Source of the DNA: JAGUYA01 sp043802425
Lineage (GTDB): Bacteria; Omnitrophota; Gorgyraeia; Gygaellales; Profunditerraquicolaceae
Assembly: GCA_043802425.1 (NCBI GenBank)
Contig: JAZDLA010000013.1
Span: 1 to 50,014, forward strand
Direction: 5' to 3'
DNA: 50,014 bases
Both the position numbers and the translations under genes were made by a program. Within the stretch, counting starts at the first letter, position 1; each line of letters begins with the position of its first letter. Shown piece after piece: positions 1 through 7,643 of this stretch. The notes below the pieces were generated by a model. The model searched no databases, was not told the origin of the DNA, and saw nothing but the letters and a program-made list of their open reading frames with translations.

Positions 1-24
1 TAACAAGGGAAAGGAGGCCGTAGG

Positions 25-669
25 ATGAAAAAGCAAGCGTTTACATTGATAGAACTCGTCTTGGTGGTTGTGGTACTAGGTATTTTAGCAACTATAGCTA
101 TCCCTACTTATGAAAATATTATTGCGGATTCGGAATCAAGGGTATGCCAAACAAATTTAGAGGCCCTGGATAACGCCTTGGATATTTATGTCATGTCTCA
201 TGATGTGATGCCGGGAAGTTTAAGTGAACTTACTCCGCAAGACATACAAAAAGCCTATGCGCATATTTTGCAGCAAAAAGGCGCCTGGAGGGTAAGGCTC
301 GCCTATTATATAATAGGTTGGAAGCAGAGGGGTTTGGCTTACGCCTCTCTTCTAAGTGACATAGCAGAGGGTAATTTAAAACTGATTACCTGTCCTTCCG
401 ATGATACGCCTCCGCCTGCAGGTGTCTCTTATGGGCTCAATAGCATCCTTAAGAATATGAATAATAAAAACTATAGGGATATTCCGGGCGATACCGCAAT
501 TATTGGTGACTGCCAGACTAGTGAGTTTACTGAGGAAACTACTTTAGAAGCCCGGCACGAGAAGCAGAGTATTTTGACTTTGACTAAAGAAACCAGCGCA
601 AAGGTTATTACTAAAAATAAGAAAGTCGAAAAGATGAAGATAGGAAAGAAAAGCATCTTTAATCGCTAA
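25..669 (+). CDS. Prepilin-like protein, type II secretion/T4P N-terminal domain
   Basis: A secreted or membrane-anchored pseudopilin-type protein of 214 aa. The N-terminus is a class III leader: basic MKKQA, then FTLIELV and a hydrophobic helix to about residue 27, ending in IPTYE. The Glu at +5 of the mature protein is present, but the residue before the cleavage site is Ala instead of the usual Gly. A strong AAGGAGG lies 7 bases before the ATG, so the start is secure. The C-terminal part is lysine-rich and resembles a worn version of the globular domain of DUF1559-like pseudopilins (an ARH segment near residue 180). It lies far from the main pilus cluster and is probably an accessory pilin. 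The function of the globular domain is unknown. Confidence 0.75.
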   Translation: MKKQAFTLIELVLVVVVLGILATIAIPTYENIIADSESRVCQTNLEALDNALDIYVMSHDVMPGSLSELTPQDIQKAYAHILQQKGAWRVRLAYYIIGWKQRGLAYASLLSDIAEGNLKLITCPSDDTPPPAGVSYGLNSILKNMNNKNYRDIPGDTAIIGDCQTSEFTEETTLEARHEKQSILTLTKETSAKVITKNKKVEKMKIGKKSIFNR

Positions 670-749
670 TCGCACGCGGACCCGCAGGCAGCGCAGGTAA
701 TAAGGCGGATTATTAAAAAAATTATATTCGCGGAATAAAATTTATATAG

Positions 750-3056
750 TTGAAAAGGGATAGTGAGGGACTAAGGTTTTTATTTATTGGTCTTTGTGCG
801 GCTATAATTATTTACTCCTATCATTCGATTGCCCCGCCTCATATTTGGCAAAGCATTAATGATATTTCTCTCCGGTATATTTATTCTCTTTCCCGAAAGT
901 CGATTCAGTTCCCTAAATTTATAGGCATAGCTGTTGACGAGTACTCTTTAGACAAAATTCCACAGCGTTGGCCATGGAAGAGGTCGCTCTATGCCCAGCT
1001 CCTAAAAATTTTAGAGAAGGAAAAGTTAAATACCGTTGGATTTGACTTTGTTTTTTTGGGTGAATCCGAAGACAAAGATGATGACCGCCTTTTAAAAGAG
1101 GCATTAGATAGCGCTTCTGGCCGGGTAGTCCTGACCTACTTTCTTGATTTTGAGAAGTTGGTCCCTGTTTTACCTTTAGCTCAATTTCAGGAATCCGCCT
1201 ATGCCTTGGGCATGCTTAATACTCCCGTAGATGGCGATGGTAATACCCGTAGGCTCAGAGGTTATCTGGGAGTAAAGGGTGTTTCTTATTATTCTTTCTC
1301 TGTGGCGCTCTCCGCCTCATTTCTTAAACAAAACCCCAAAGATTTAATTCCTCTTCTGCCCCTTGCTAAGGATCGAACCTTTTTTATCAATTATCTCTTA
1401 AAGCCGAAAGACATTATAACCTTAAGCTTTTATGACGTTATTACAGATCTGGAAGGATTAAAGCAGCGTTACGGAAATGATTTTTTAAGGGACGCTCTGG
1501 TTTTGGTTTATCCTGAGGCAGAGATTTTGCATGATACATACAACACCCCTCTAGGGAAGATGCCCGGAGGGATCTTGCACCTAAACGGGGCAGCAAATAT
1601 CATTTCAGGGCGCCTGTTGAAGGAGAATAATATCCTGCTGGTTACATTTTTGATATTTTCTTTCCTGCTTATATTTTATATCCTTAGATATTGCAGCCTT
1701 ATTATGGGCGTGTTGTTTACGCTCGGAGTTTTTGCCCTTAATTTTTGGGGGTTGGTATTCTTGAGCTTAAAAGGATTAAAATTCGATTATGCATCTGTTG
1801 TTATTTTTAGTCTTACTTTTTTTATCTTGGGTAATTTATATAGATATACCCATTACTTAACGCAAATTCTCAAGATAAAAGACAGGGCTACGTTAGATCC
1901 CTTTACAACCCTTTTTACTTTAAGGTATTTCTATTATCGCCTGGTGCTAGAGAGGAAAAAGATTTATTTTCATAAGGACCTGTTTCTAGTAGTTATATAC
2001 CTTGAGTCATTTAAAGAACTATCCGAGAATATGCCCTTAGAGAAAATAAGGGATATCTGGCAGAAGATTGCTTTAGCTGTTTCATCGAAAGGTATCCTCT
2101 GGTCAGTATATTCACAGGATGAGCTGGCGGGTTGTATTGTCGGCTCGCAGGCAGGTACTAGACGCGGGATCGATTCTCTAAAAAATAGCCTGGGGGCACT
2201 TTTATATAGGAAGGATATCAAGCCCAAAATAAAATTCGCTTACGTAAAACTAAAGAAACATTACCCTGCCAAGGAGCTGCTTTTTATCCTGTCGAGTGAG
2301 TTAAAAAAGAAGAAGAGAGAAATAGTATTATTTGAAGATTACGATTTAGCTAAGCTTTTAGAATCTTCTGGTTCAGAGGTAAAACAATCCGGCAAGATTC
2401 TGGATATTCTCGATCAAGACATTGAGGAGCGCAATAGGCAGCTTTTGTCTTTAGTTCAGGATTTAAATAAAGAACACGCCAAAACCAAAGAGGCATTTTT
2501 CCAGATAATCGGCTCTTTAGTAAACGCCTTAGAAGCGCGTGATTCTTATACCGAAGGACATTCACAAAGAGTGGCTAATTATGCTTTGATGATAGCGGAA
2601 AAACTAAATTGGCCTACGGAACAAAAAGAAAAACTTAAAAAAGCAGCCCTTCTTCACGATTTGGGTAAAATCGGTATTCCCGATAAAATCTTGCATAAAA
2701 GAGAACGGCTAACTGAGGAAGAATATGATGTTATTAAAAAGCATGAGATTTTTGCCGTAAATATACTTGAGCCGTTGAAGGACTTAAGTGAAATCTTGCC
2801 TTGGATTTTATACCACCATGAAAGGTGGGATGGTAAGGGGTATCCGCATGGTTTAGCTGGCGATGCGATACCAGAGGCCGCCCAGATTATTTCCCTGGCA
2901 GATGTATTCGACGCCCTTACTACCGGCAGGGATTATAAGGTGGCGTTTGCTGTTAATGATTCAATAAGAGAGCTAATCAAAAATAAAGGCACGCAATTTA
3001 ATCCCCGGCTTACAGATGTCTTCGTGGAGGTCATCTTAAATCCCCGGCCGAAATAA
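750..3056 (+). CDS. CHASE2 sensor with degenerate GGDEF and HD-GYP domain
   Basis: A membrane signalling protein of 768 aa, likely a cyclic-di-GMP phosphodiesterase. There is one N-terminal TM helix (about 9-27), an extracytoplasmic CHASE2-type domain (about 35-285) and three TM helices (about 293-365). Residues 385-550 look like a GGDEF fold that lost its signature: DPFTTLFTLRYFYYRL mimics the usual entry motif, but no GG[DE]EF is present. The C-terminal HD-GYP domain (about 580-760) keeps HDLGKIGIPD (H636, D637), HHERWDGKGYP (from H689) and the DVFDALT helix, so catalysis looks intact. The start is a TTG directly after an in-frame stop with no clear Shine-Dalgarno. It is the only start that keeps the first TM helix. 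Confidence 0.85.
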   Translation: MKRDSEGLRFLFIGLCAAIIIYSYHSIAPPHIWQSINDISLRYIYSLSRKSIQFPKFIGIAVDEYSLDKIPQRWPWKRSLYAQLLKILEKEKLNTVGFDFVFLGESEDKDDDRLLKEALDSASGRVVLTYFLDFEKLVPVLPLAQFQESAYALGMLNTPVDGDGNTRRLRGYLGVKGVSYYSFSVALSASFLKQNPKDLIPLLPLAKDRTFFINYLLKPKDIITLSFYDVITDLEGLKQRYGNDFLRDALVLVYPEAEILHDTYNTPLGKMPGGILHLNGAANIISGRLLKENNILLVTFLIFSFLLIFYILRYCSLIMGVLFTLGVFALNFWGLVFLSLKGLKFDYASVVIFSLTFFILGNLYRYTHYLTQILKIKDRATLDPFTTLFTLRYFYYRLVLERKKIYFHKDLFLVVIYLESFKELSENMPLEKIRDIWQKIALAVSSKGILWSVYSQDELAGCIVGSQAGTRRGIDSLKNSLGALLYRKDIKPKIKFAYVKLKKHYPAKELLFILSSELKKKKREIVLFEDYDLAKLLESSGSEVKQSGKILDILDQDIEERNRQLLSLVQDLNKEHAKTKEAFFQIIGSLVNALEARDSYTEGHSQRVANYALMIAEKLNWPTEQKEKLKKAALLHDLGKIGIPDKILHKRERLTEEEYDVIKKHEIFAVNILEPLKDLSEILPWILYHHERWDGKGYPHGLAGDAIPEAAQIISLADVFDALTTGRDYKVAFAVNDSIRELIKNKGTQFNPRLTDVFVEVILNPRPK

Positions 3057-3079
3057 AGATAATTTTATTAAGAATTTGT

Positions 3080-3107
3080 TTGACTTGGGAGGAAAATATG
3101 TTATACT
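3080..3107 (+). promoter_or_regulatory. Sigma-70 promoter of rplM-rpsI, leaderless arrangement
   Basis: The -35 box TTGACT (3080-3085), a 16-bp spacer and the -10 box TATACT (3102-3107) lie just before rplM. Only 9 bases separate the -10 box from the ATG at 3117, so transcription would begin within about 4 bases of the start codon, leaving no room for a ribosome binding site. The GGGAGG inside the spacer faces an ATG at 3098 that opens only a 13-codon frame and would be upstream of the transcript. Confidence 0.7.
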
Positions 3108-3116
3108 TTATGTTCT

Positions 3117-3548
3117 ATGCAAAAGACATATGTAGCTAAAAAAGAGGATATCAAAAGGCAATGGTATCTGGTGGATGCCAAGGATAAAATACTAGGCAGG
3201 CTTGCTGTCAAAGTAGCGGTAATCTTAAGGGGCAAGCATAAGGCCATATTCACGCCCCACGTAGATACCGGAGATGGCGTCATTGTCATCAATGCTGCGA
3301 AAGTAAGGGTTACGGGCAGAAAGCTCAAGCAGAAGATTTATCGCCGTTTTTCAGGTTATCCGGGCGGATTAAAGGAAGTGCCTTTGGCGACTATGCTCAA
3401 GAATAGGCCGGTAACTGTAGTGAGATTGGCGATAGAGCGTATGTTACCCAGCGGACCACTGGGAAGCGATATCGTAAAGAAATTAAAGGTCTATGCGGAT
3501 GATAAACACCCGCATAAGTCGCAAAACCCTATTTTCCTGGAGGCTTAA
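3117..3548 (+). CDS. rplM: 50S ribosomal protein L13
   Basis: Ribosomal protein L13 of the large subunit, an early-assembly 23S rRNA binder. The 143-aa product matches the usual length from end to end: KRQWYLVDAKDKILGRLA near the N-terminus, LRGKHKAIFTPHVDTGD (about 38-54), VTGRKLKQKIYRRFSGYPGG, and the conserved MLPSGPLGSDIVKKLKVYAD tail with H-rich end. The MQKTYVAK start agrees with the family, so the start codon at 3117 is secure even though it has no Shine-Dalgarno. It is co-transcribed with rpsI, the standard bacterial pairing. Confidence 0.97.
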   Translation: MQKTYVAKKEDIKRQWYLVDAKDKILGRLAVKVAVILRGKHKAIFTPHVDTGDGVIVINAAKVRVTGRKLKQKIYRRFSGYPGGLKEVPLATMLKNRPVTVVRLAIERMLPSGPLGSDIVKKLKVYADDKHPHKSQNPIFLEA

Positions 3549-3555
3549 CTTAGAT

Positions 3556-3951
3556 ATGGAGCAGGTGACTAAATATACGGCAATAGGCAGGCGTAAAGAG
3601 GCAGTAGCCAGGATCTGGCTTTTACCGGGCAGCGGAAATATTGTAATTAATGAGAAGCCATACGATAAATATTTCATCAGAGAGACAGACCAAATTATTA
3701 TCAAGCAACCCTTAGAAATGACTAGTACCTTGACTAAATACGACGTCAAAGCTAATATCAGAGGAGGCGGACTTACCGGACAGGCAGGTGCTTTTCGGCA
3801 AGGGATTGCCCGGGCGCTCATTTTGGCAGACCCGGCCCTGAAGGATGTCTTACGCAAGCAGGGTTTTCTGACCCGTGACTCGCGCATGAAAGAGCGTAAG
3901 AAGTACGGCCAGAAGGGCGCACGCAAACGCTTCCAGTGGACAAAGAGGTAG
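3556..3951 (+). CDS. rpsI: 30S ribosomal protein S9
   Basis: Ribosomal protein S9 of the small-subunit head, whose C-terminal tail reaches the P-site tRNA. It has 131 aa from MEQVTKYTAIGRRKEAVARI. The conserved GGGLTGQAGAFRQGIARAL block (about 67-85) and the basic tail ending in KRFQWTKR are present, with the invariant C-terminal Lys-Arg. The frame stays open upstream to an ATG at 3493, but that extension overlaps rplM and has no counterpart in S9, so the start at 3556 is preferred. GGAGG at 3539-3543, inside the end of rplM, is the probable ribosome binding site. A terminator follows. Confidence 0.96.
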   Translation: MEQVTKYTAIGRRKEAVARIWLLPGSGNIVINEKPYDKYFIRETDQIIIKQPLEMTSTLTKYDVKANIRGGGLTGQAGAFRQGIARALILADPALKDVLRKQGFLTRDSRMKERKKYGQKGARKRFQWTKR

Positions 3952-3958
3952 GCTATGA

Positions 3959-3990
3959 GTTAGAACGTTAGAACATTAGAACGCTAGAAT
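3959..3990 (+). repeat. Octamer tandem repeat (GTTAGAAC type)
   Basis: Four adjacent 8-bp units: GTTAGAAC, GTTAGAAC, ATTAGAAC and GCTAGAAT. They sit between the rpsI stop codon and its terminator and belong to the class of 7-8 bp word repeats seen at several gene junctions in this window. Confidence 0.8.
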
Positions 3991-3996
3991 GCTAAG

Positions 3997-4021
3997 TCCC
4001 ACTGGAAGGTGGGATTTTTTT
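3997..4021 (+). terminator. Rho-independent terminator after rpsI
   Basis: The stem TCCCAC (3997-4002) pairs with GTGGGA (4009-4014) around a 6-base loop and is followed by seven T residues (4015-4021). It ends the rplM-rpsI transcript. Confidence 0.85.
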
Positions 4022-4051
4022 ATTTTATACATAATCAATATTAATAACGAC

Positions 4052-4294
4052 AATTTAGGGTTTCGTTCTAAAAGCGCTTGAAATTTTTTGTCGTAGACTT
4101 CGGTTTCCACCTACGCTCTTTTTAGAGCTTCGGTGGACCCGCCGTAGCTAAAGATAAAAGTACTTTAGCGAAGGCGGGACTTCTTGCTTACGCCAGTAGA
4201 CTTACGTAAGGCAAGCGTGCTCCAGCTCGTCGTAAAACCTTGCAGACATTTGCCAAAAAATTTCTAATGCGCTTTCAAACTTCAACCCTAAATT
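4052..4294. mobile_element. Non-coding inverted-repeat element with three internal hairpins (MITE-like)
   Basis: About 243 bp bounded by imperfect inverted repeats of about 40 bp: 4052-4090 begins AATTTAGGGTT, and 4254-4294 is its reverse complement with a few mismatches and a 2-bp length difference. Inside are three stem-loops. TCCACC/GGTGGA (4106-4137) encloses GCTCT/AGAGC. CCCGCC/GGCGGG (4138-4178) encloses GCTAAAG/CTTTAGC. CTTGCTTACG (4183-4192) pairs with 4205-4215 with one bulge. The first two abut and share a plan of outer GC stem, asymmetric internal loop and inner stem. There is no open frame of note. A clear target-site duplication is not visible, so mobility is inferred from the shape. 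Confidence 0.5.
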
Positions 4295-4311
4295 TTATAG
4301 ATTGATATATA

Positions 4312-4514
4312 TTTAGCGGGTGGCTTAGGCTGATTTCCCTGCCTGCCGGCAGGCAGGGAGCGGGGCGTCCGAGGAACATAAAGCGGGCATGGTTCACCCG
4401 CTATAAAAATTATCGGTGAGAGCGAAGGTCCTAAAGGCCGAGCGAAATTTTGCCTCAGCTTTAGGCAAAATGAGCTCACCCCGCGAGAAACAGGCCAAGA
4501 CAGGACCCGCTAAA
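4312..4514 (+). ncRNA. Candidate structured RNA of unknown family, upstream of argC
   Basis: About 200 nt that folds as a closed unit. The ends TTTAGCGGGT (4312-4321) and ACCCGCTAAA (4505-4514) pair over 10 bp. Inside are a perfect GC palindrome hairpin (4337-4358), the stem AGCGGG/CCCGCT (about 4382-4402), and a three-way junction closed by GGTGAG (4415-4420)/CTCACC (4475-4480). That junction holds the hairpins 4427-4439 and ATTTTGCCT/AGGCAAAAT (4447-4471). The 5' strand can instead pair with CACCCGCTA (4395-4403). I compared it by eye with RNase P, tmRNA, SRP RNA, T-box and common riboswitches, and none fits. The strand is uncertain because the fold works both ways. The argC promoter lies downstream, so it is not obviously part of the argC leader. 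Confidence 0.4.
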
Positions 4515-4560
4515 AGTTAAGCGATCTATATAATCACCATAACTCCCGACGAGAAAATGC

Positions 4561-4589
4561 TTGACTACCGTCGGTTTTTATCCTAATAT
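4561..4589 (+). promoter_or_regulatory. Sigma-70 promoter of the arg-dap operon
   Basis: TTGACT (4561-4566), a 17-bp spacer and TATAAT-like TAATAT (4584-4589). The leader is about 20 nt and includes AAAAGGA just before the argC ATG at 4618. No attenuator or arginine-operator pattern is recognisable in so short a leader. Confidence 0.7.
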
Positions 4590-4617
4590 GAAATAGCTAT
4601 AACAAAAGGAGCATTAA

Positions 4618-5640
4618 ATGCTAAAAGTAGGTATCGTTGGCGCAACCGGATATGCCGGCGAGGAATTAATCGGCATCCTTTTAAGGCACCCTGAGGTTCA
4701 AATAACTAGCCTCTCTGCCAAGATAGATCAGGCGCAGGAAATCTCTAGCTTATTTCCCAGGTTCTCCGGGAAGGTCTCCCTGATTTGTAAAGAGCCGGAT
4801 ATAAAAGAGATTGTTGCCAAGTGCGACCTGGTGTTTTTGGCCTTGCCCCATACTGTTTCTATGGAGATGGCGCCTAAATTATTAAAGGCAGGCAAAAAAG
4901 TAATCGACTTAAGCGCTGATTACAGGCTAAAGGATACTCAGACTTACGCGCAATTTTATAAAATCAAGCATAAAGATAAAATAAATCTGGTGAAAGCGAT
5001 ATATGGCTTACCCGAACTCTACCGGGAGAAGATTAAGCATGCCCGGCTTATCGCTAATCCGGGTTGTTATCCTACGGCAGCGATATTGGGCCTAGCGCCC
5101 CTGGTAGCTTTTAATCTCGTGGATTTAGGGTTCGTAATTATAGATGCCAAGTCCGGAGTAACCGGCGCAGGAAAAAAAGTAGCGGAGAATTTTCTCTTTT
5201 CGGAAATCAACGAAGATTTTAAGGCCTACAAGATAAATATACACCAGCATATGCCGGAGATTAACCAGGAACTCTCAAAGTTAGCAGGGGACAAAATAAA
5301 AGTTACTTTTGTGCCGCACCTGTTACCTTTGAATAGGGGGATTTTAGAGACCATATATGTGAAGAAAAGCCAAAAGCCAAAAGCCAAAAGCCAAAAGCTG
5401 GTTAGTCTATACCAAAAGTTCTACAAGAAGGAGCCGTTTGTAAGAATCAGAAACGAAGGAGATTTCCCTAAGATTAAAGACGTGGTGGGAACGAATTTCT
5501 GCGATATAGGGATAAAGGATGATCAGGATAATATAATTATCATCTCTACCATAGATAATTTATGGAAGGGCGCGTCTGGCCAGGCAGTGCAGAATATGAA
5601 TATTATGTATAAGTTTCCCGAATATAGCGCCTTACTATGA
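4618..5640 (+). CDS. argC: N-acetyl-gamma-glutamyl-phosphate reductase
   Basis: Third step of arginine synthesis: NADPH-dependent reduction of N-acetylglutamyl phosphate to the semialdehyde in the cytoplasm. The 340-aa protein has the N-terminal dinucleotide motif GIVGATGYAGEEL (about 4-16) and the catalytic Cys150 in NPGCYPTAA. HQHMPEI (about 214) and VPHLLPLNRGILETIY follow. Between GILETIYVKK and the next conserved helix, the DNA at 5365-5399 consists of five AAAAGCC-type heptamers, giving a KSQKPKAKSQK stretch that looks like an in-frame insertion in a surface loop. It has a good Shine-Dalgarno and is the first gene of the operon. Its stop overlaps argJ by ATGA. Confidence 0.95.
   Translation: MLKVGIVGATGYAGEELIGILLRHPEVQITSLSAKIDQAQEISSLFPRFSGKVSLICKEPDIKEIVAKCDLVFLALPHTVSMEMAPKLLKAGKKVIDLSADYRLKDTQTYAQFYKIKHKDKINLVKAIYGLPELYREKIKHARLIANPGCYPTAAILGLAPLVAFNLVDLGFVIIDAKSGVTGAGKKVAENFLFSEINEDFKAYKINIHQHMPEINQELSKLAGDKIKVTFVPHLLPLNRGILETIYVKKSQKPKAKSQKLVSLYQKFYKKEPFVRIRNEGDFPKIKDVVGTNFCDIGIKDDQDNIIIISTIDNLWKGASGQAVQNMNIMYKFPEYSALL
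5365..5399 (+). repeat. Heptamer tandem repeat inside argC
   Basis: Five head-to-tail units: AAAAGCC four times, then AAAAGCT. They are translated as the Lys/Ser/Pro-rich loop of ArgC. The surrounding gene stays in frame. Confidence 0.85.
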
Positions 5641-6776
5641 AGGTATATAAAAAAGCGGTTTTACCTTTAGGTTTTAAAGCCAGCGGCATAGCTTCAGGCA
5701 TAAAAAAGTCGGGCAAGCTGGATTTGGCACTACTTTATTCTGGTATCCCTGCTAAGGCTAGCTGCCTGTTTACCGCCAATAAGATTCAGGCAGCACCCAT
5801 ACAGGTGAATAAAATGCACCTTAAAGATAATAAAAAATATCAGGCTATAATCGTAAATAGCGGTAATGCCAATTGCTTTACCGCAGAAGCCGGTTTAAGG
5901 GATGCGCAGGAAATAGCCAGGAGTTTAGCTAAAGCTTTAAAGGTCAAGAATAATAATGTTCTGGTTGCTTCTACTGGGATTATCGCTAGAAGATTACCGT
6001 TGCTTAAAATTAAAAAAGCTTTACCTGAATTAATTAAGAAGTTATCCGGGACAGGAACAGATAAGGCAAAATTAGCCATCATGACTACGGACACATTTGC
6101 TAAAGAACTTACAGTAAAATTCAATCTCGGCAGCCGAATGATTACCATTTGCGGTATGGCCAAGGGCGCAGGTATGATTGCCCCGAATATGGCCACGATG
6201 CTGTCGTTTATCCTCACGGATGCCGTGATTAGCCAGCAAGCCTTAAATCAGGCCCTGAGAGTTTGCGTGGATAATTCTTTCAATTGCATAACTGTTGATG
6301 GTTGCATGAGCACAAACGATAGCGTAATGATGTTAGCCAATGGCGCCGCGAAAAATACCTTAATAGACGATAAGGGTAGGAATTTCCATATCTTTACTAA
6401 GGCCTTACAAATAGTCTGTGCTGAGTTAGCCAAGATGATTATCCATGATGCCGAAGGCGCCACTAAGTTTATTCAGATCCGGGTAGCGCAGGCAAAAAAC
6501 TTTAAACAGGCAAGGCGGGCAGCTTTGAGTATTGCCAATTCCAATCTTTTTAAGACTGCCATGTATGGCCAGAATCCTAATTTCGGCAGAATAATTTCTG
6601 CGCTAGGCGCAAGCGGCATAGATGTAAAAGAGAAAGATATCAAGATAAGGGTGAGCCCTTTAAAGAAAAAAGAAATAAATGTAGGCGTATTTCTTAACCG
6701 GGGGAGTGCCAGCGCCTTAGTCTATACTTCGGACCTGACTCCGGAATATATTAAGATTAACGCAGAATATAACTAA
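5637..6776 (+). CDS. argJ: Bifunctional ornithine acetyltransferase/N-acetylglutamate synthase
   Basis: It transfers acetyl from N-acetylornithine to glutamate, closing the acetyl cycle, and may also make acetylglutamate from acetyl-CoA. At 379 aa it is a full-length ArgJ. The self-cleavage and nucleophile site lies in KGAGMIAPNMATML, with Thr187 as the catalytic residue. VNSGNANCFT (about 76-85), the DGCMSTNDSVMMLA block and the GQNPNFGRI motif near the C-terminus are present. The ATG overlaps the argC stop by four bases, which suggests translational coupling. An argA gene is not in the window, which suits a bifunctional ArgJ, although the sequence alone cannot separate mono- from bifunctional forms. 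Confidence 0.93.
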   Translation: MKVYKKAVLPLGFKASGIASGIKKSGKLDLALLYSGIPAKASCLFTANKIQAAPIQVNKMHLKDNKKYQAIIVNSGNANCFTAEAGLRDAQEIARSLAKALKVKNNNVLVASTGIIARRLPLLKIKKALPELIKKLSGTGTDKAKLAIMTTDTFAKELTVKFNLGSRMITICGMAKGAGMIAPNMATMLSFILTDAVISQQALNQALRVCVDNSFNCITVDGCMSTNDSVMMLANGAAKNTLIDDKGRNFHIFTKALQIVCAELAKMIIHDAEGATKFIQIRVAQAKNFKQARRAALSIANSNLFKTAMYGQNPNFGRIISALGASGIDVKEKDIKIRVSPLKKKEINVGVFLNRGSASALVYTSDLTPEYIKINAEYN

Positions 6777-6788
6777 GGAAAGAATGTC

Positions 6789-7643
6789 ATGGAAGAAGCG
6801 ATTAAGAAAGCGGATGTTTTGATTGAGGCATTGCCCTATATCAAGAAATTCCACAAGAAGATAATCGTTATCAAATATGGCGGGAGCATCTTGGGAGAGG
6901 AAAAAATCAGGAGGGGCGTCTTAGAGGATATTGTTTTCTTAAGTTTCATGGGCTTAAGGCCGGTCTTGGTACATGGCGGAGGCTCCAATATCAGCGAACG
7001 CATACGTTCTGAAGGCAAGAAAACGGAATTTGTGGACGGTATCCGTGTAACCGATGAAGAGACGCTGGCTGTAGTCAAGGAAGAATTACAGAAGCTAAAC
7101 GATATCATTGTCAGCGAATTATCAGAATTGGGAGCAGAGGCAGTCGGTTTAAGCGGCGAAGACAAAAAAATAATTCAGGTAGAGAAAAAGACGGCAGAGG
7201 TAGATTTAGGGTTAGTGGGGCATATCAACGAAATAAATACCGAGCCGATACTAGAGGAGCTGAAGTCCGATACGGTGGTGGTAGTTCTGCCTATGGGCAA
7301 GGGTGAAGATAAAAAGACATATAATGTCAATGCCGATGAGGCAGCTTCTAATATTGCCAGCGCCATTAAGGCAGAGAAATTAGTTTTGCTTACTAACGTC
7401 AAAGGGATTATGCGTAATCCCGATGACCCGCATTCTTTTTTATCCGCCCTGACTACAGAAGAGGCGCGAGTATTAATCGAGAATAATATCATCCAGCAGG
7501 GGATGATCCCCAAGGTTTTAGCCTGTATTGAGGCATTAGATAAGGGTGTAAAGAAGACGCACATCATTGATGCGCGCACGCCACACGGTTTACTCCTGGA
7601 GATATTCACAGATACAGGAGTGGGAACGGAAATAGTTAAGTAA
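6789..7643 (+). CDS. argB: Acetylglutamate kinase
   Basis: It phosphorylates N-acetylglutamate with ATP, the step that arginine usually inhibits. The 284-aa amino-acid-kinase fold begins with the glycine-rich IVIKYGGSILGEE (about 26-38), then VLVHGGGSNIS. It continues with NVNADEAASNIASAIKAEKLVLLTNVKGIM and ends with GMIPKVLACIEALDKGVKKTHIIDAR. AAGGAAAG lies shortly upstream of the ATG. The N-terminal helix before the kinase core (residues 1-20) is of the kind associated with hexameric, arginine-sensitive enzymes, so feedback inhibition is plausible but not proven. A 111-bp repeat-filled gap separates it from argD. Confidence 0.95.
   Translation: MEEAIKKADVLIEALPYIKKFHKKIIVIKYGGSILGEEKIRRGVLEDIVFLSFMGLRPVLVHGGGSNISERIRSEGKKTEFVDGIRVTDEETLAVVKEELQKLNDIIVSELSELGAEAVGLSGEDKKIIQVEKKTAEVDLGLVGHINEINTEPILEELKSDTVVVVLPMGKGEDKKTYNVNADEAASNIASAIKAEKLVLLTNVKGIMRNPDDPHSFLSALTTEEARVLIENNIIQQGMIPKVLACIEALDKGVKKTHIIDARTPHGLLLEIFTDTGVGTEIVK

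Noticed and set aside
3098..3139. Short upstream peptide with its own GGGAGG site before rplM
   Set aside because: It would lie upstream of the predicted transcript start, covers 13 codons and shows no conserved feature.
4288..4479. A 63-codon open frame on the - strand in the argC upstream region
   Set aside because: It lies wholly on the folded RNA-like segment and the palindrome. Its peptide has low complexity and no ribosome site; it follows from the structure of the DNA.
4312..4514. RNase P RNA, because the 3' part reads GACAGGACCCGCTAAA and the ends pair
   Set aside because: The universal GAGGAAAGUCC segment is missing and 200 nt is far too short for a bacterial RNase P RNA.
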